This document shows positions 26,885 through 38,330 of a stretch of 64,000 bases of DNA, one piece after another (the stretch's first letter is position 1; every line of letters begins with the position of its first letter). Position numbers and translations under genes: made by a program. The stretch covers positions 40,757,608 to 40,821,607 of the forward strand of contig NC_083694.1 in assembly GCF_033118175.1 (NCBI RefSeq), in the 5' to 3' direction. Below the pieces are notes generated by a model. It made no database searches. It was not told the origin of the DNA and was given only the letters and a program-made list of their open reading frames with translations. The DNA comes from Dama dama (lineage: Eukaryota; Chordata; Mammalia; Artiodactyla; Cervidae).

Positions 26885-27650
26885 TTGGAGAATATTGAAT
26901 GGAGAGAAAGTGAGAATACTCCTAAAGGGGAGGAAAAAATATCTTTCCTCTACTTTTTTTTTTTTCTTGACTGGTACCCCTATAACAAAGGCAGATTAAC
27001 AGGAGAAAAGCATACAGATTTATTTCCTGTAAGTGTTATGTGACATGGGAGCCATCATAAGGAAATGAAGACCCAGAGAAACCATTAAACCTGAGTGTTT
27101 TCATGCTAGATTTGATGACGAGTGAAAAGTCTTGGGGAAATGTGATAGAACAAAGGTGAGCTAAGTGTAATAAAATGAGAGAAAGCCAGATCTGTTTGTT
27201 CCAGTTCTTCTATGTCTCTTGTCTTCGAAGGTAAGGATGCTCCTTCCTTCCAGGTGTTGAGGAGGGTACATCTCATATGAGGGTTTTGTGATCTGCTTCA
27301 TGGGAGGGTCAAAAGTACTATTCATGCCATTTCTCAAGTTCCTTCAGCTTAAAATATTCGGTATGCCAAGGTGCCATATCGTAGGATGGTGTGTCCTCTG
27401 AACCCTGTCACTGCATTTCTAGTCCTAATTGTGCCACTGTTTCACATTTAACTTTGGCCCCAGTTTGTTAGGTCACCTCTACATATTCATGTAGGTATTT
27501 TGTGAAGGATGGTTATTAAATGTTTACATTGCTTTGAAGCTACAGTATAAGGAACTGTATGAAATTAAATAATGTGACTTCCATTAAAATTATGTAAAAT
27601 CTTTAAATATACATTTTAAGAATACTAAGTAAAATGGAGGTGTTGTGTTT
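26885..27650. other. No gene seen
   Basis: Unique sequence between two repeats, with no splice-bounded frame. Confidence 0.55.
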
Positions 27651-27653
27651 GCT

Positions 27654-27825
27654 TTGGGGCTTCCCTGGTGGCTCAGATGGTAAAGAATTTGCTTCTAATG
27701 CAGGTGACCAGGGTTTGATCCCTGGGTCGGGGAGATCCCCTGGAGAAGGGAATGGCTACCCACTACAGTATTCTCGCATGGAGAATCCCATAGACAGAGG
27801 AGCCTGGTGGGCTACAGTTCATGTG
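27654..27825 (+). mobile_element. Bov-tA SINE, 3'-truncated
   Basis: GGGCTTCCCTGGTGGCTCAG to GTGGGCTACAGTTCATG; the last ~35 bases are absent. Confidence 0.9.
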
Positions 27826-29096
27826 TGTTTGGTTTGACTAAGGGAAGCTTGTATTCATATCTAGATATTTGAAGTAGTAGGAAGTTAAAATCATAAATTA
27901 ACTAGGAGTATCTAATGTGGGAAAAGCCTACAATTCTGTTTCTCCTGTCTTTTGGTTTTCCTGGATGTGAGGTAAATCACCTTTTCTGTTAAATTTCCTT
28001 TAATGATATAATTTGTGCTAAAGAGATCTTGTAATAACCCAAGACATCCTAGTGAAAGGATGTTACTGGATTTGTGGGAATTTGTGTGTTAATATGATAG
28101 CCTGTCTCAGTAGGGTGTCATTAGCAGCAGAAATGGAAGGCAAATTACAACCAACCCCTTTATCTTTTCCAGGCACTGCAGCCCCTTCAGCATGCTGTTT
28201 CTATAAATCTTCTTTGAAAAGAAATTAAATAGAAATTGCCTGCTCAAAGTTGTTCTAAAAAGTCACGCATGTCACCTGTAGGCTAGCTTGAGAATTCCTG
28301 CCTCCTCTTCTCTATGAGCATGTCTTCTGCTATTTTCTAAGAAAGCTTTTTCACTTATTAGTAAAAAATAAGCGTCCTTTTCTGTTCTGTCTGTAGTTAG
28401 CCACCAATTAGTAAAGATGAGCAGAAACACTCCCATGCTGAGCACTGTGCTAGGGGCATAGAAGAGGCTGACACCACTTCATGATGTGAGCTCTGTGAGC
28501 GCCTTTTTATCTCCCAGGAGGGATCCTCAATAGGTTTGGGCTGCCTCCTGGAGCCTGTAGCTATTTCTGTCTAACTCCTCATTAAAGTCAATCCAAGATA
28601 CTGCTAAAGCCTTTGGATTCTTTAAGTGAATTGCCTCCACTTGAATTCAGCTAAAAATGCTTCACTTTCACTCCCCAGGGCTGCTTCCAAGCTGCATGAA
28701 CTCTCCTCTCCTCAGCCTCACACCCCACCAAAAATATTGATGTCCACACAGCAAGACTAGCTTCTTATTAGAGATCCATAGTGTTGCTGTGAATGCATGC
28801 CTAACTGTAAGAGGGAAAAAAAGAATGAATCCTAGTTAAAGCTGAGCACAAGAATGTGACATAAATCAGAACTTTGGGGGGGAAACAGATATGCTTTCCT
28901 CTCAAATAATAATTTTTTTTAACAAAGAAAAAATGCAAAAAAAAAAAACCTACCCCAAAACAATAAATTAGATCTAAAAATTGATGAGAGTACATAGCAC
29001 TGTGCCAGACTTTTCCATTGTAAACTGAGTTTCTACTATGCCTTTCTAAACTGATAATATTATATAGTTTTATATTCTGTCCTTTTTGCCTTTTTA
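27826..29096. other. No gene seen
   Basis: AT-rich unique sequence. The 101-codon minus frame at 28801-29106 runs through poly(T)/poly(A) tracts and is not credible. Confidence 0.55.
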
Positions 29097-29160
29097 TACT
29101 GTCCATGGAGTTCTCCAGGCAAGAATACCGGAGGGGTTGCCGTTTCCTTTTCCAGTGACC
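29097..29160 (-). mobile_element. Bov-A fragment
   Basis: GTCCATGGAGTTCTCCAGGC to CCTTTTCCAGTGACC. Confidence 0.75.
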
Positions 29161-29164
29161 ACGT

Positions 29165-29545
29165 TTTATTAGAACCCTTCAATATGACCCATCCATCTGG
29201 AGTGGCCCTGCAAAGGCACGGCTTACAGCTTCATTGAGTTACGCAAGCCCCTTCACAGGGTTGTGACACATGACCAAACCTGTCATTCCTAGAGGAAATC
29301 AACCCTGAATATTCATTGGAAGGACCAATGCTGGGAAGGATTGAGGGCAGGAGGAGAAAGGGGTGATAGAAGATGAGATGATTGGATGGCATCACCAACT
29401 CAATGGACATGAATTTGAGCAAACTCCGGGAGATGGTAGAGGACAGAGGAGGCTGGCGTGCGGGAGATGGTAGAGGACAGAGGCGGCTGGCGTGCTGCAT
29501 CCGAGTTGGACACGAGTTAGCGACCAAACAACAATATATTCTATC
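29165..29545 (+). mobile_element. BovB LINE 3' end with an internal 34-base duplication
   Basis: GGAAATCAACCCTGAATATT to CACGAGTTAGCGACCAAACA. A stretch of the usual sequence is missing near 29330. Units 29427-29460 and 29461-29494 differ by one base. Confidence 0.9.
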
Positions 29546-30109
29546 CAGTAAAGGCTTTGGCAAGATGAAACCAATTATTTGGGGACTAAGGCAGGGTGGA
29601 TTAGGAGGGGGAAAGCAATAGATTCTACAATTTATTTTCCATTCTTGATGGAATGCTGCTTTGATATATTGGAGTATTACTCGACAAGTTTTTATTCAGA
29701 CCTTTTTCCCTTAAGGTGGCATACACTGCCTTATCCTGCAGTTTTGAGCCTAGCCATTAGACTGAATTTGACAAATGGGATGTTCATGGAGATGTCCTCA
29801 GCATGCTTACACAGTTTGGATTGGGGCCCTTGCTCTTCTACTGTTCATCGTGAGTGGAAAGTGCCCTGTGTGGCCTCTGGTTCAAGGAGAATAAGCAGAT
29901 ATAGAGGAGACTTAATCCCAGTCTGCAGCTAAACCCTGTTGATTTCAGCCTCACCCAGCAGAGTCACAGTGAACCCACAGCCTGAAGCACACCCACACCA
30001 GGCAATTTGCTGACCTCCGAACAAAAGCCACAAATGCTTGCTAAGCCGCGGAGTTTCGAGGTGGGTTTTTATGCAGCACTCACTCACTAATATGTCATTC
30101 TTATTCCAC
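29546..30109. other. No gene seen; probable old repeat in part
   Basis: Part of 29690-30080 has the feel of an old LTR or L1 3' sequence (TGCTAAGCCGCGGAGTTTCG), but I cannot assign it. Confidence 0.4.
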
Positions 30110-30840
30110 TTTAGTTCATTCTCCTTGCAGAAACCATAGTTATCTATTTAAATACAAATCAAACCATATCACATCATTGTTTAAACCTTTGGGGAATGAA
30201 TTCTAAATGTTTAGCATGACCTATAAATTCCTGCATAAGAGGGGCCTGACCTCATTCTCCATCACTCTGCACTCTAGTCACCAGCCTTCTCTCTCAGTAA
30301 TTTAATCTCACCACCCTCTCTTTCTTTCTGATGACCTTGTTATGGGCTGGTCCCACTGTGTGCTATCCTTTTACTCTTTGCTTAGTTAACTCCTTATACC
30401 TCAAGTGTAAGCTTAAATGTTATTTTCCAAAGGAAGCTCTCCCTGACCCTAATACAAGGTGGTTGTTGTGGTTTAGTGGCTAAGTCATGTCCGACTCTTT
30501 GCAACCCCATGGACTGTAGCCCACCAGGCTCCTCTGTCCATGGGATTTCCCAGCAAGAATACTGGAGTGGGTTGCCATTTCCTTCTCCAGGGGATCTTCC
30601 TGACGCAGAAATTGAACCCACATCTCCTGAATTGGCTGGTGGATTCTTTACCCCTGAGCCACCGGTTCCCAATTATATGGCCTCAGAGCCCTTTGAATTT
30701 CAGCTTTTAGCACTTAACTATACTTGCAATGAATTATTGAAGTGTGTAATTCATTGTTGTATGTCTCGCCCATCATGAAGGCAAGGACAACATGTGTCTG
30801 ATTTACTGCTTTATCCCCTGCTTAGAACAGTGACGTGTAA
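30110..30840 (+). repeat. L2 LINE 3' part, interrupted by a SINE
   Basis: CAGAAACCATAGTTATC, GGGGCCTGACCTCATTCTCC and GGAAGCTCTCCCTGACCCTA fit L2 3' blocks. The sequence continues after the SINE with ATGAAGGCAAGGACAACATG. Confidence 0.65.
30462..30670 (-). mobile_element. Bov-tA SINE nested in L2
   Basis: GTTGTTGTGGTTTAGTGGCT to CCCTGAGCCACCGGTTCCC. Confidence 0.9.
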
Positions 30841-31361
30841 TTGGCTAAAGAGACTAGACTTGAACAAAAGTCAGGGGAATACATAATAGCTCACAGGTGA
30901 AATGTTGATGAAGTTCTGAAACAGTTCAAATGAAACGTCCTGTGGGAACCTAGTGGAAGGTAATGTGAATATTGGAACAAGGTCAGAAAAAGACACCTGC
31001 AAGGAAAACACAGTCTCTCCTTAGTCACAGAGCCAGGTTAGCTACAGTAATAATGAGCATTAGATCTCTAAATGTTACTGAATTAGAAATAAAAACTTGA
31101 TTTTAAGAGGAAATGTCACTAGCTGCCAGGGAATTGACAATTTGGAAAGGCTGCACTGCAGAACTACCAATGAGTTTCAAACAAATGGAGATCACCCAGG
31201 AATTTAAAAATAAGATCAAACTGTGCCTTTTAGGGCTCTTAACTTTTTAAAATAGTTTCACAGCTTATATAATAGGAAGAAACTGTTCTAGGTATCCTGG
31301 TATATCCAAAGAAAAAGTAAAACCTACCAGAAGTGACACAATATTTGGGGGAAAAAAATTT
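30841..31361. other. No gene seen
   Basis: Unique AT-rich sequence without supported features. Confidence 0.5.
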
Positions 31362-31487
31362 CATTTTTTTATTTTTGAGTTGCGCTTGGTGGCATGCAGG
31401 ATCTTAATTCCCTGACAAGGGATTGAACCCATGCCCCTGCAGTGGAAGCACAGTGTCTTAACCATTGGACCACCAGGAAGGTCCCAA
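31362..31487 (-). mobile_element. CHR-2-type SINE, short form
   Basis: TTGAGTTGCGCTTGGTGGCA to TTGGACCACCAGGAAGGTCC. Confidence 0.85.
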
Positions 31488-32589
31488 CAATGTTTGAAAT
31501 TTAAAGTGAAAATCTCATGAAGGTTTCAGTACAGAGAAAAGATGGATGGAGCTTCAGCTTTAGACAGTCAGTGTCCTTAGTGTGTATGAGCAAGAAAGAT
31601 GTATTTCGAGGGGAGACTTGGGACTCACAGCTTCAGGATTCACTAGAACCTGTGAAGACATGGCTGAGCCTCCTCATGTCACTCGCTGGCCTGCGATGCC
31701 ATCAGAGAGGACAGGCTGTGGCAGCCACTTCATATTCCAGTTTGTCAGCAATGTATACAAGTATAACCTAAGTTGTCTTTTCCTTTTAGTAAGGGAAAAA
31801 AGTGGTAGAGGATTTTTAAAGATTTCTTTAGCTATTAAGTATCTTGGTCTATCTCCCTTAGCTCTATAGCCTGTGCTAATTAAAATTATTTCAGCAGAAG
31901 CTCCTAGAAGGCAGCTTCCTTCTTTTCCCTTTTGCCGCCTGTGTTGGCTCTCATGTTCTTTGCTTAAATAATTAATAATCATTAGTGTCTGTTATGCAGC
32001 GTGTGGGAGAAGAGTGGATAATCTCGGATCCCAGGACATTTGCACTCTGCCTGTCCCCTTTGCATAAGCTTTCATGTGAGGCTCTTCATTAGCTGGCACC
32101 ACCGGGGTGTAGATTTGCTGCCCTCAGCCTTTTAGTGTTTATTAACTAAAAAAAAAAAGCCCCATCCAATTCACCAGCTGGAGCAAATACTGCTGGTGGG
32201 AAGTAATTTCCCAGAAGAACAGTTATGAAGAAAGTGAGGGGAGCGGTGTGTGGAGAAAAGAAAACCACAAAGTTCATTTAGATTGAGCAACCTCTGCTGG
32301 ACCCAAATGCAAAATCTAAGTGTCTGTCACATCACTGCAAATTCTGACCTCAGTCTGACAAATAGCAAATAGCTAAACATATGAGTATGTAACAGGAGGG
32401 TTTATACTCTCAGGTAGGTTTGAAAATTTCTACTCTCAGAACAGTGAAGGGCAGGAGCAGAGCTACAAATATTTGATAATAACAGCCCCCACTACTTGTT
32501 AGCAACAATAAGCTGGTGGTCCAAAGGGTGAGGAAAGAATTGCTTGTCAGGGATGATCTTTTAAGTCACACCTAAATACACTGATAACG

Positions 32590-32629
32590 TTGCAACATCT
32601 AAAAACAAAACAAAACATTGCAACATCTA
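32590..32629. repeat. Bare A-rich insertion with 12-base flanking repeats
   Basis: TTGCAACATCTA at 32590-32601 and 32618-32629 flank AAAACAAAACAAAACA. Confidence 0.88.
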
Positions 32630-32950
32630 CAGATACGAAATTCACTGATTTGTGCTGGGGGGAAAGATAGCTGTTTTGTCATTCATTCCCGAAGAGTAGA
32701 GACTCTTTGATTTTAGGGATGGTAATTTTTTATACTTACTTGGACAGTAACCAGCAAGGGGAATAAAAGGTGATAAATGAACTGGGAGAAGAGTCAATAT
32801 TATTGGATCCCAGGATCAAAGAATATTAGGATTCAAACTGAGGACTTATGTTGGTTTGTCTTTACCAGATGATTAGAACCTTTGAGGTTACACAGACAAA
32901 ATACTTTTACAAGACATGTTGGTCTGTCAAAACATTCAGCCAAAGAAATG

Positions 32951-32978
32951 AATGTAAAGAAATACATTTCTTTACATT
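32951..32978. repeat. 28-base near-perfect palindrome
   Basis: AATGTAAAGAAAT (32951-32963) and its exact reverse complement (32966-32978) are separated by two bases. Confidence 0.95.
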
Positions 32979-33666
32979 GTTCCCAAGCACAGTACAAGCA
33001 AGGTCCAGTGATTGGGAAACCTGTACTGTAGGTATCAGGTGCTGCAGGAACCAAGACTCTGGGGATAGGTTGGCAGTGAGCCAGATGTTCCGAGCTGCAC
33101 ATACTCCACTCATGACACAAAATATGGATATCCCCTGATCTACAAAATGCTTTCATCATGGCCTTTAATAATTCCTTATTATCTCCAAAGTAAAATTAGA
33201 TGACACGTTACTTGCCAAGGCGAAAAGGAGAGTGATGCGCAGCTGTGGCATGCTTTGTCTGAGCTGTGCGCTTAGCCTTGGTCACTCTCTGTCCGCAGAG
33301 AAGTTAGAGTTGTGTTACATGTAAACAGGATGACAAACTTTCTGTATTACTGGAAATTGTTAGTGTTTAAAATTTGGTTTTCAAAAAACAAAGAGTTGGT
33401 TCTTATGTTTCCTTTACTAAAAAGTCTCTTCTTTATTCAATACAAAGTCTCTTCCTTTCTCTCAAATTCTTACCTTGTACCTGCTCAACCTGTAGGCAGG
33501 AGGCCCCCTTATGGGGTATAATTTGAGGACCACTGTTGCCATAACTACTTCAAAACTGTTTTCTTTCTCTGTATCCTGTTGATGCTCCACTGTTGTTTCA
33601 TACTTGGCCTGAAAATTTTACTGTTAGAGTTATCCCTTTGGTATAGAAGGGGCAACACAAAGCTTT

Positions 33667-33888
33667 TGGGCTTCCCTGGTGGCTCAGACGGTAAAGAATC
33701 CACCTGCAATGAAGGAGACCTGGGTTCGATCCAAGGGTTGGGGGAACATTCTCCAGAGGAGGAAATGGCAACCTGCTCCAGGATTCTTCCCTGGATAATT
33801 CCATGGACAGAGGAGCCTGGCAGGTTACGGTCCATGAGGTCACAAAGAGTCAGACACGCCTGAGTGACTAACACTTTGACTTTCATAG
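33667..33888 (+). mobile_element. Bov-tA SINE
   Basis: GGGCTTCCCTGGTGGCTCAG to CCTGAGTGACTAACACTTTG. Confidence 0.92.
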
Positions 33889-33935
33889 AGGACAGACTTT
33901 ATCCTCCAGAAAGCAACTGTTTAAAGATACACATA

Positions 33936-34215
33936 GGACTCGCCTGGTGGTCCAGTGGTTAAGAATCCATCTGCCAATGCAGGGGACACGGATTTGATCC
34001 CTGATCCAGAAATACTGCACATGCTGTAGGGCAGCTAAGCCCACGCACCACAACTCCTGAGCTCAAGCTCTGGAACCCATGCTCTGCAACAGGAGAAATC
34101 ACATAAGTGAGCCCACGCACCACAACTAGAGAATAGCTCTTGCCCACTGCAGCTAGAGAACGCCCACAAACAGCAACGAAGACCAAGTGCAGCCAAAAAC
34201 AAATAAATAGATAAA
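33936..34215 (+). mobile_element. CHR-2-type SINE, long form
   Basis: GACTCGCCTGGTGGTCCAGT to GTGCAGCCAAAAACAAATAA. Confidence 0.87.
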
Positions 34216-34696
34216 TTAATTAATATACCATAAGAAAGATACATATATGTCGAGGAATGCAGAGAGACCTTCCTGAAAGTTGAAAAAACAAAATATAAAC
34301 TCATAAATGTACTGAGTGAAGAGTGAGAAGAGGGTTGGGAGCACTGGAGTCTCAGATGGAGATGGGGAAGTAGGAGTGGCTGTCAGTGAAGGGAAAGTCC
34401 TGGGTGCAGTCTTTACATGTCTGTTTACTCATGCAATAATATTTGTTGAGCATCTACACATGCTGTGCTAGGTAAGAGTGATTCACAGTGACTTCCTTAT
34501 CCTCCTGGAATTTATGGCCCTGTTGGGACTGGGGCTGGCCTAGTATAGGTCAAGAAAAGTTTCCTTTAGTTTGGGATTAGCAGATACAAACTACTATATA
34601 TGAAATAGATGAACAACAAGGTCCTACTCTATAGCACGGGGAACTATATTTAGTATCCTGCAATAAACCATAATGGAAAAGAACATGAAAAATATG

Positions 34697-34922
34697 TGTT
34701 GTTGTTCAGTTGCTAAGTTGTACCCGACTGTCTGCAACCCCATGGACAGCAGTATGCCAGGCTTCTCCTTCACAGAGTTTCTTCAAATTCACGTCCATTG
34801 AGTCAGTGATGCTATCTAACCGTTTCATCCTCTGCTGCCCTGTACTCCTTTTGCCTTCACTCTTTCGCAGCATCATTGTCTTTTCCAGTGAGTCAGCTCT
34901 TTGCATCAGGTGGCCAAAGTAT
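34697..34922 (-). mobile_element. BovB LINE 3' end nested in L1
   Basis: GTTGTTGTTCAGTTGCTAAG to TTTGCATCAGGTGGCCAAAG, reverse-oriented. Confidence 0.92.
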
Positions 34923-34974
34923 ATCCGTATACATATTTTCCCTTTTTTTTTTCAGCAGTAAAAAAAAGCAAAAA

Positions 34975-35020
34975 GTGTGTGTGTTTGTGTGTATATACAC
35001 ACACACATATATATAAGTGT
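34975..35020. repeat. TG/TA/CA microsatellite within L1
   Basis: GTGTGTGT, TATATACACACACACA and TATATATA runs. Confidence 0.85.
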
Positions 35021-35092
35021 ATCACTGTGCTGTACACTAGAAACTAACATAAAGCATTGTAAATCAGCTATACTTCAATAGAAAAAGTCTCC

Positions 35093-35956
35093 TTGAAAAT
35101 GACCAAAGAAAACCAAATATTTTGTCAGGTTAAGGGGAGAGAAGTGGGGAAAAGCCATTGATGCAAAGGGAGCTGTACACTCAGATGTACCAAAGCAGAA
35201 GGAAGTACTCTTTGATCAAGCAATAGGGAGAAGGCCTGTGTGTGGCAGAAGCCCAGCTGGCAAAGGTGGAACAAGGTCAGGTTGGAGCCAGGTCATGCAC
35301 GGCCTGGTAGCCATGCTAAAGATTCTGAACTTCATCAGGAAAACAAAGAGAACTCATTGAATAGTGGAGATGTGACAAGATCAGTGCATTTTAAGAAGAT
35401 CCCTCTAGTTGCTGTGTGGACAATGGATAGAGGATGGTAGGGGAAGTCTGAACTAGCACTTGGGAGTTAGTGCTGGAGTTAGGTGAGAGCTGATGATGGG
35501 TTATGCTGGAGCAGAGAAATGGCGATGGTGGGAATTGGGGAGAGTCAAGATATGATCTGGGGGTGGAAACAACATGGACTGAATGTGAGGGAAAAGGGAG
35601 ACTGTGGTGTGGAGGATACACTTAAGTTTCCGGTATAAGCAACTCCAGTGGAGTGGGGCCAGCTATGGATGGAGGAAAGACCTATTTGGGGACCTCTTAA
35701 GTGTGGGATGGTGTGTGCAGAATTGGTACAAGGTCTACTGAAACCATGGAACATACCATGATGGTTTCTCTCCTTTTCACTTTCCTTCCCTCCAAATCTT
35801 GGTCCCTTTGTCTGTCCAGTTACACTGCCTCATTCTTTCAGAATTTTCCATGAGATGAGCAGATGATGGTGGTAAACATTTTTGAGGTCACATCCTTACA
35901 GCTCTTGATCCAATAGGAGAGAAAGAGCTTCCCTTCATTTCTAATATAAAAGTTTT
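35093..35956. other. No gene seen; old repeat in part
   Basis: About 35280-35430 (ACGGCCTGGTAGCCATG, AAGATCCCTCTAGTTGCTG) resembles an old mammalian repeat also seen near 42600. The rest is G-rich unique sequence. Confidence 0.45.
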
Positions 35957-36085
35957 ACGGACTTCCCTGGTGGTCCAGTGGTTAAGAGTCTGCACTTCCA
36001 ATGCAGGGGGCATGGGTTCCATCCTTGGTCAGGAAACTAAGATCCCACATGCTATGTGGCCAAAAAAAAAAAAAAAAAACCGCAA
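35957..36085 (+). mobile_element. CHR-2-type SINE, short form
   Basis: GGACTTCCCTGGTGGTCCAG head to a long A tail (about 36062-36079). Confidence 0.9.
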
Positions 36086-37539
36086 AAAACAAAAAAAACA
36101 ACCCAAAGTTTCAGAGAAGGACTCCAATTGGCTCAGCTCAGGTCATATCCTCTTCTTAGTCAATGGTCCAGAGAACACAGCACGTGACTGGTCCAGCTTG
36201 AGTTCATGTCTCCCTGTTTGTTTTTTTGTAGAGGGGAAAGGTTAGGATGCTATAAATGGTCATCTCGTCAGCACCTCTGGTGGGTAGAGGGTGGTGAGGA
36301 GCAGTTCCCCAAGGGGCAGAGACAGGGCGGGCTGTCAGAGCTAGCAGATGTTTCCTGCCTCCGAAGCCTTCAGTGTTTCATTCTAAGACTACAAATGGGG
36401 AGAGGCTGAGTTAATCCTGAAGTAATCCTGCTATCTGGACATGCAGAGTTTTCCAACTCTGAGCTGATGGGATGAAGGCCTGACTATGTTGATGAACTTA
36501 CTGTAATTTTGAACAATAAACAATATATTTATGAAAATTTTGAAAAAACTTCCATCATTTCACAGTGACACATTTTTAAAATACATTCCTTTCCCACATT
36601 TATCCTTAAGCATGTACCTTTTTCTGAAATAGAATTTATACATTGTCTTGAATAACCAAGCAAGTTGTTTACTTTTAATTTGTTTAAACATCAATATTTA
36701 CATGAAAATAATTTGAATGTGTAAATTTGTTATATTGGTATGCTCTGTGAAACTTGAAGGATCAGCTAGTAACTGTATAAAGAAATATTGGTTAAAAAAA
36801 AAGAAATATTGGTTGAGCTCTTGTTATGGGCATGGTAGTCTGGACGCTGAGGGAGATACAGACACTGTTGACCTATTTCTGGCCTTTAAAAGTTCATAAT
36901 CTCATTATTTTGATAAAATTAAAATATTCCTCAATTGTAAGTAAAAAAAGTTATTAAATAAAAAGTAATATAGGCATTAGAGAATATAACAGGAAAAAAA
37001 TTATCATATCCTTCTTGCATAGGGAAGGGGAAGAAAAATGAGGGAAGTGGAAGAGGATGGGACAGAAAAGGAGAAAGGCTGGGGAAAGCGGCACAGTAAG
37101 GCCTCTAAAACTGTTAGTGTCTCACTATGCAATTGTTAAGTTAAATGTTGAAAGTGAGACCACGCTTCAAGACAAGACACGCGTCCCTTTAAAAGGGAAG
37201 CTGGGTGTTCAGGGCAATTCGCATTTTGCCTAAAGGAGGCTCTTTATACTCTCTAGAGCAGATCGAGTCAGACTTTCTAATAGCAACATTTTAACCAAGG
37301 GCAACCTTCTCTACCCACCACCCCCACCAAATGCATTCACTATCACTACATATGATATTCTAAGTTTAACAGACCCACAGAGGCCCATCCGTGGGCTCTC
37401 GGGGTTCGGTGGATCCAGGTTAGACAGGCCCCCAGTTCAGGAGTGGGCCCAACTGCTTCAAAGGTAGCAATATATCCAGTTCCAAGACCCAGGAAGACCA
37501 CGCCTCTAAATGTTTTGCATCCTTGTCCATTTCAGATTT
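36086..37539. other. No gene seen (upstream flank of the CTNNBIP1 CpG island)
   Basis: Unique sequence, AT-rich to about 37000 and purine-rich at 37015-37110. It includes the bare poly(A) insertion at 36780-36814. Confidence 0.5.
36780..36814. repeat. Bare poly(A) insertion with 14-base flanking repeats
   Basis: AAGAAATATTGGTT at 36780-36793 and 36801-36814, separated by seven A residues. Confidence 0.9.
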
Positions 37540-37689
37540 TTCAGGGGTCCTGAGTAAACGGGTCTTGCTAAGGATTCCGCCTCGTGTGGCCGCTCCCATT
37601 TTTAAACTCAGACGCGTGTGTGGGAGAGGCCATTATTTTTACGGGATCACTGTGCTTCTGGAGCAGCTAGGGACATGCAGAGCTGCTTT

Positions 37690-38330
37690 ACCGCAACGCC
37701 GGCTCCATCCTTAGCCCGGGCTCCGCCCTTAGGCCGCCTCCCCCTCGGAGCCCCCGCCCCTCCTCCCTTACCAACCCCAGACCCGCTCCACCCCTTTGCT
37801 CTGAGAGCCTCTCAACCGGGTTCCACCCGCCCATCTCGTGGCTCCGCCCCAGGGCCACTTGCCCCCCGCCCACTTCCAAAGGGCCCAATGAGCTTGCCCG
37901 AGAGCTCCGCAGCACCCACCTTTCAGCTGAGAGCTCCGCCCCATTGGCCCATTTAACGAATGAGAGCCACTGAGAATTCCAGGCCACGCCCATTACATAG
38001 TCAGACCGCGCCCCTACGCCGGCCTTCTGCCATCCTCCACCCCGGGGCGTTGCCGTGACCGCGCCTCCATCGCCCGCGCGGAGCCAGATGCCGCCCTCTC
38101 CGCCTGTCCCTCCCCCGGCGGCCTGGCGCCTCCTTCCCTCCGCGCCGCGGTGACTCACGGAGAGGGAGGCGGAGGCTGAGGCGGCCGCTCCCGCTGCTGC
38201 TGCTGCTGCCGCTGCCGCTGGTGCCGTCGCGGCTGCTCGGGCTGTGCGCGTCCCGGAACAGGCCGCCGCGCGCCGCTCTCGGACCCGCAGCCCCCGCCCG
38301 CCTGGCCGGGTCGGGCGGCCCAGGTAAGCG
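37690..38330 (+). promoter_or_regulatory. CTNNBIP1: CTNNBIP1 CpG-island promoter
   Basis: This is the core of a strong CpG island (about 37540-38760). It has many GC boxes (CCGCCC/CCGCCCC) from 37720 on, a GC box next to ATTGG at 37943-37947, and an AP-1-like TGACTCA at 38151-38157. There is no TATA box. It lies about 17 kb downstream of LZIC on the same strand, where CTNNBIP1 starts in other mammals. Confidence 0.75.
38130..38323 (+). other. CTNNBIP1: CTNNBIP1 noncoding exon 1
   Basis: GC-rich leader ending at GGCCCAG|GTAAGC (donor at 38324). It contains a (GCT)5-6 run at 38193-38209 followed by GCC/GCT units. The transcription start is not defined by the sequence and the left border is approximate. 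Assignment to CTNNBIP1 rests on gene order and strand. CTNNBIP1 encodes ICAT, an ~81-residue protein that binds beta-catenin and blocks its contact with TCF. None of its coding sequence is in the window. Confidence 0.65.

Larger units (their letters stand above)
31488..33666. other. No gene seen; two small structured sites inside
   Basis: Largely repeat-free spacer, 31.5-33.66 kb, with no supported exon. It contains the A-rich insertion at 32590-32629 and the palindrome at 32951-32978. Overlapping frames on both strands (31517-31982, 32833-33159) lack support. Confidence 0.5.
34560..35092 (+). mobile_element. Ruminant L1 3' end, interrupted by BovB
   Basis: AACAACAAGGTCCTACTCTA, AATAAACCATAATGGAAAAG; then, after the insertion, TATCACTGTGCTGTACACTA and TCAGCTATACTTCAATAGAA. 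Confidence 0.88.
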
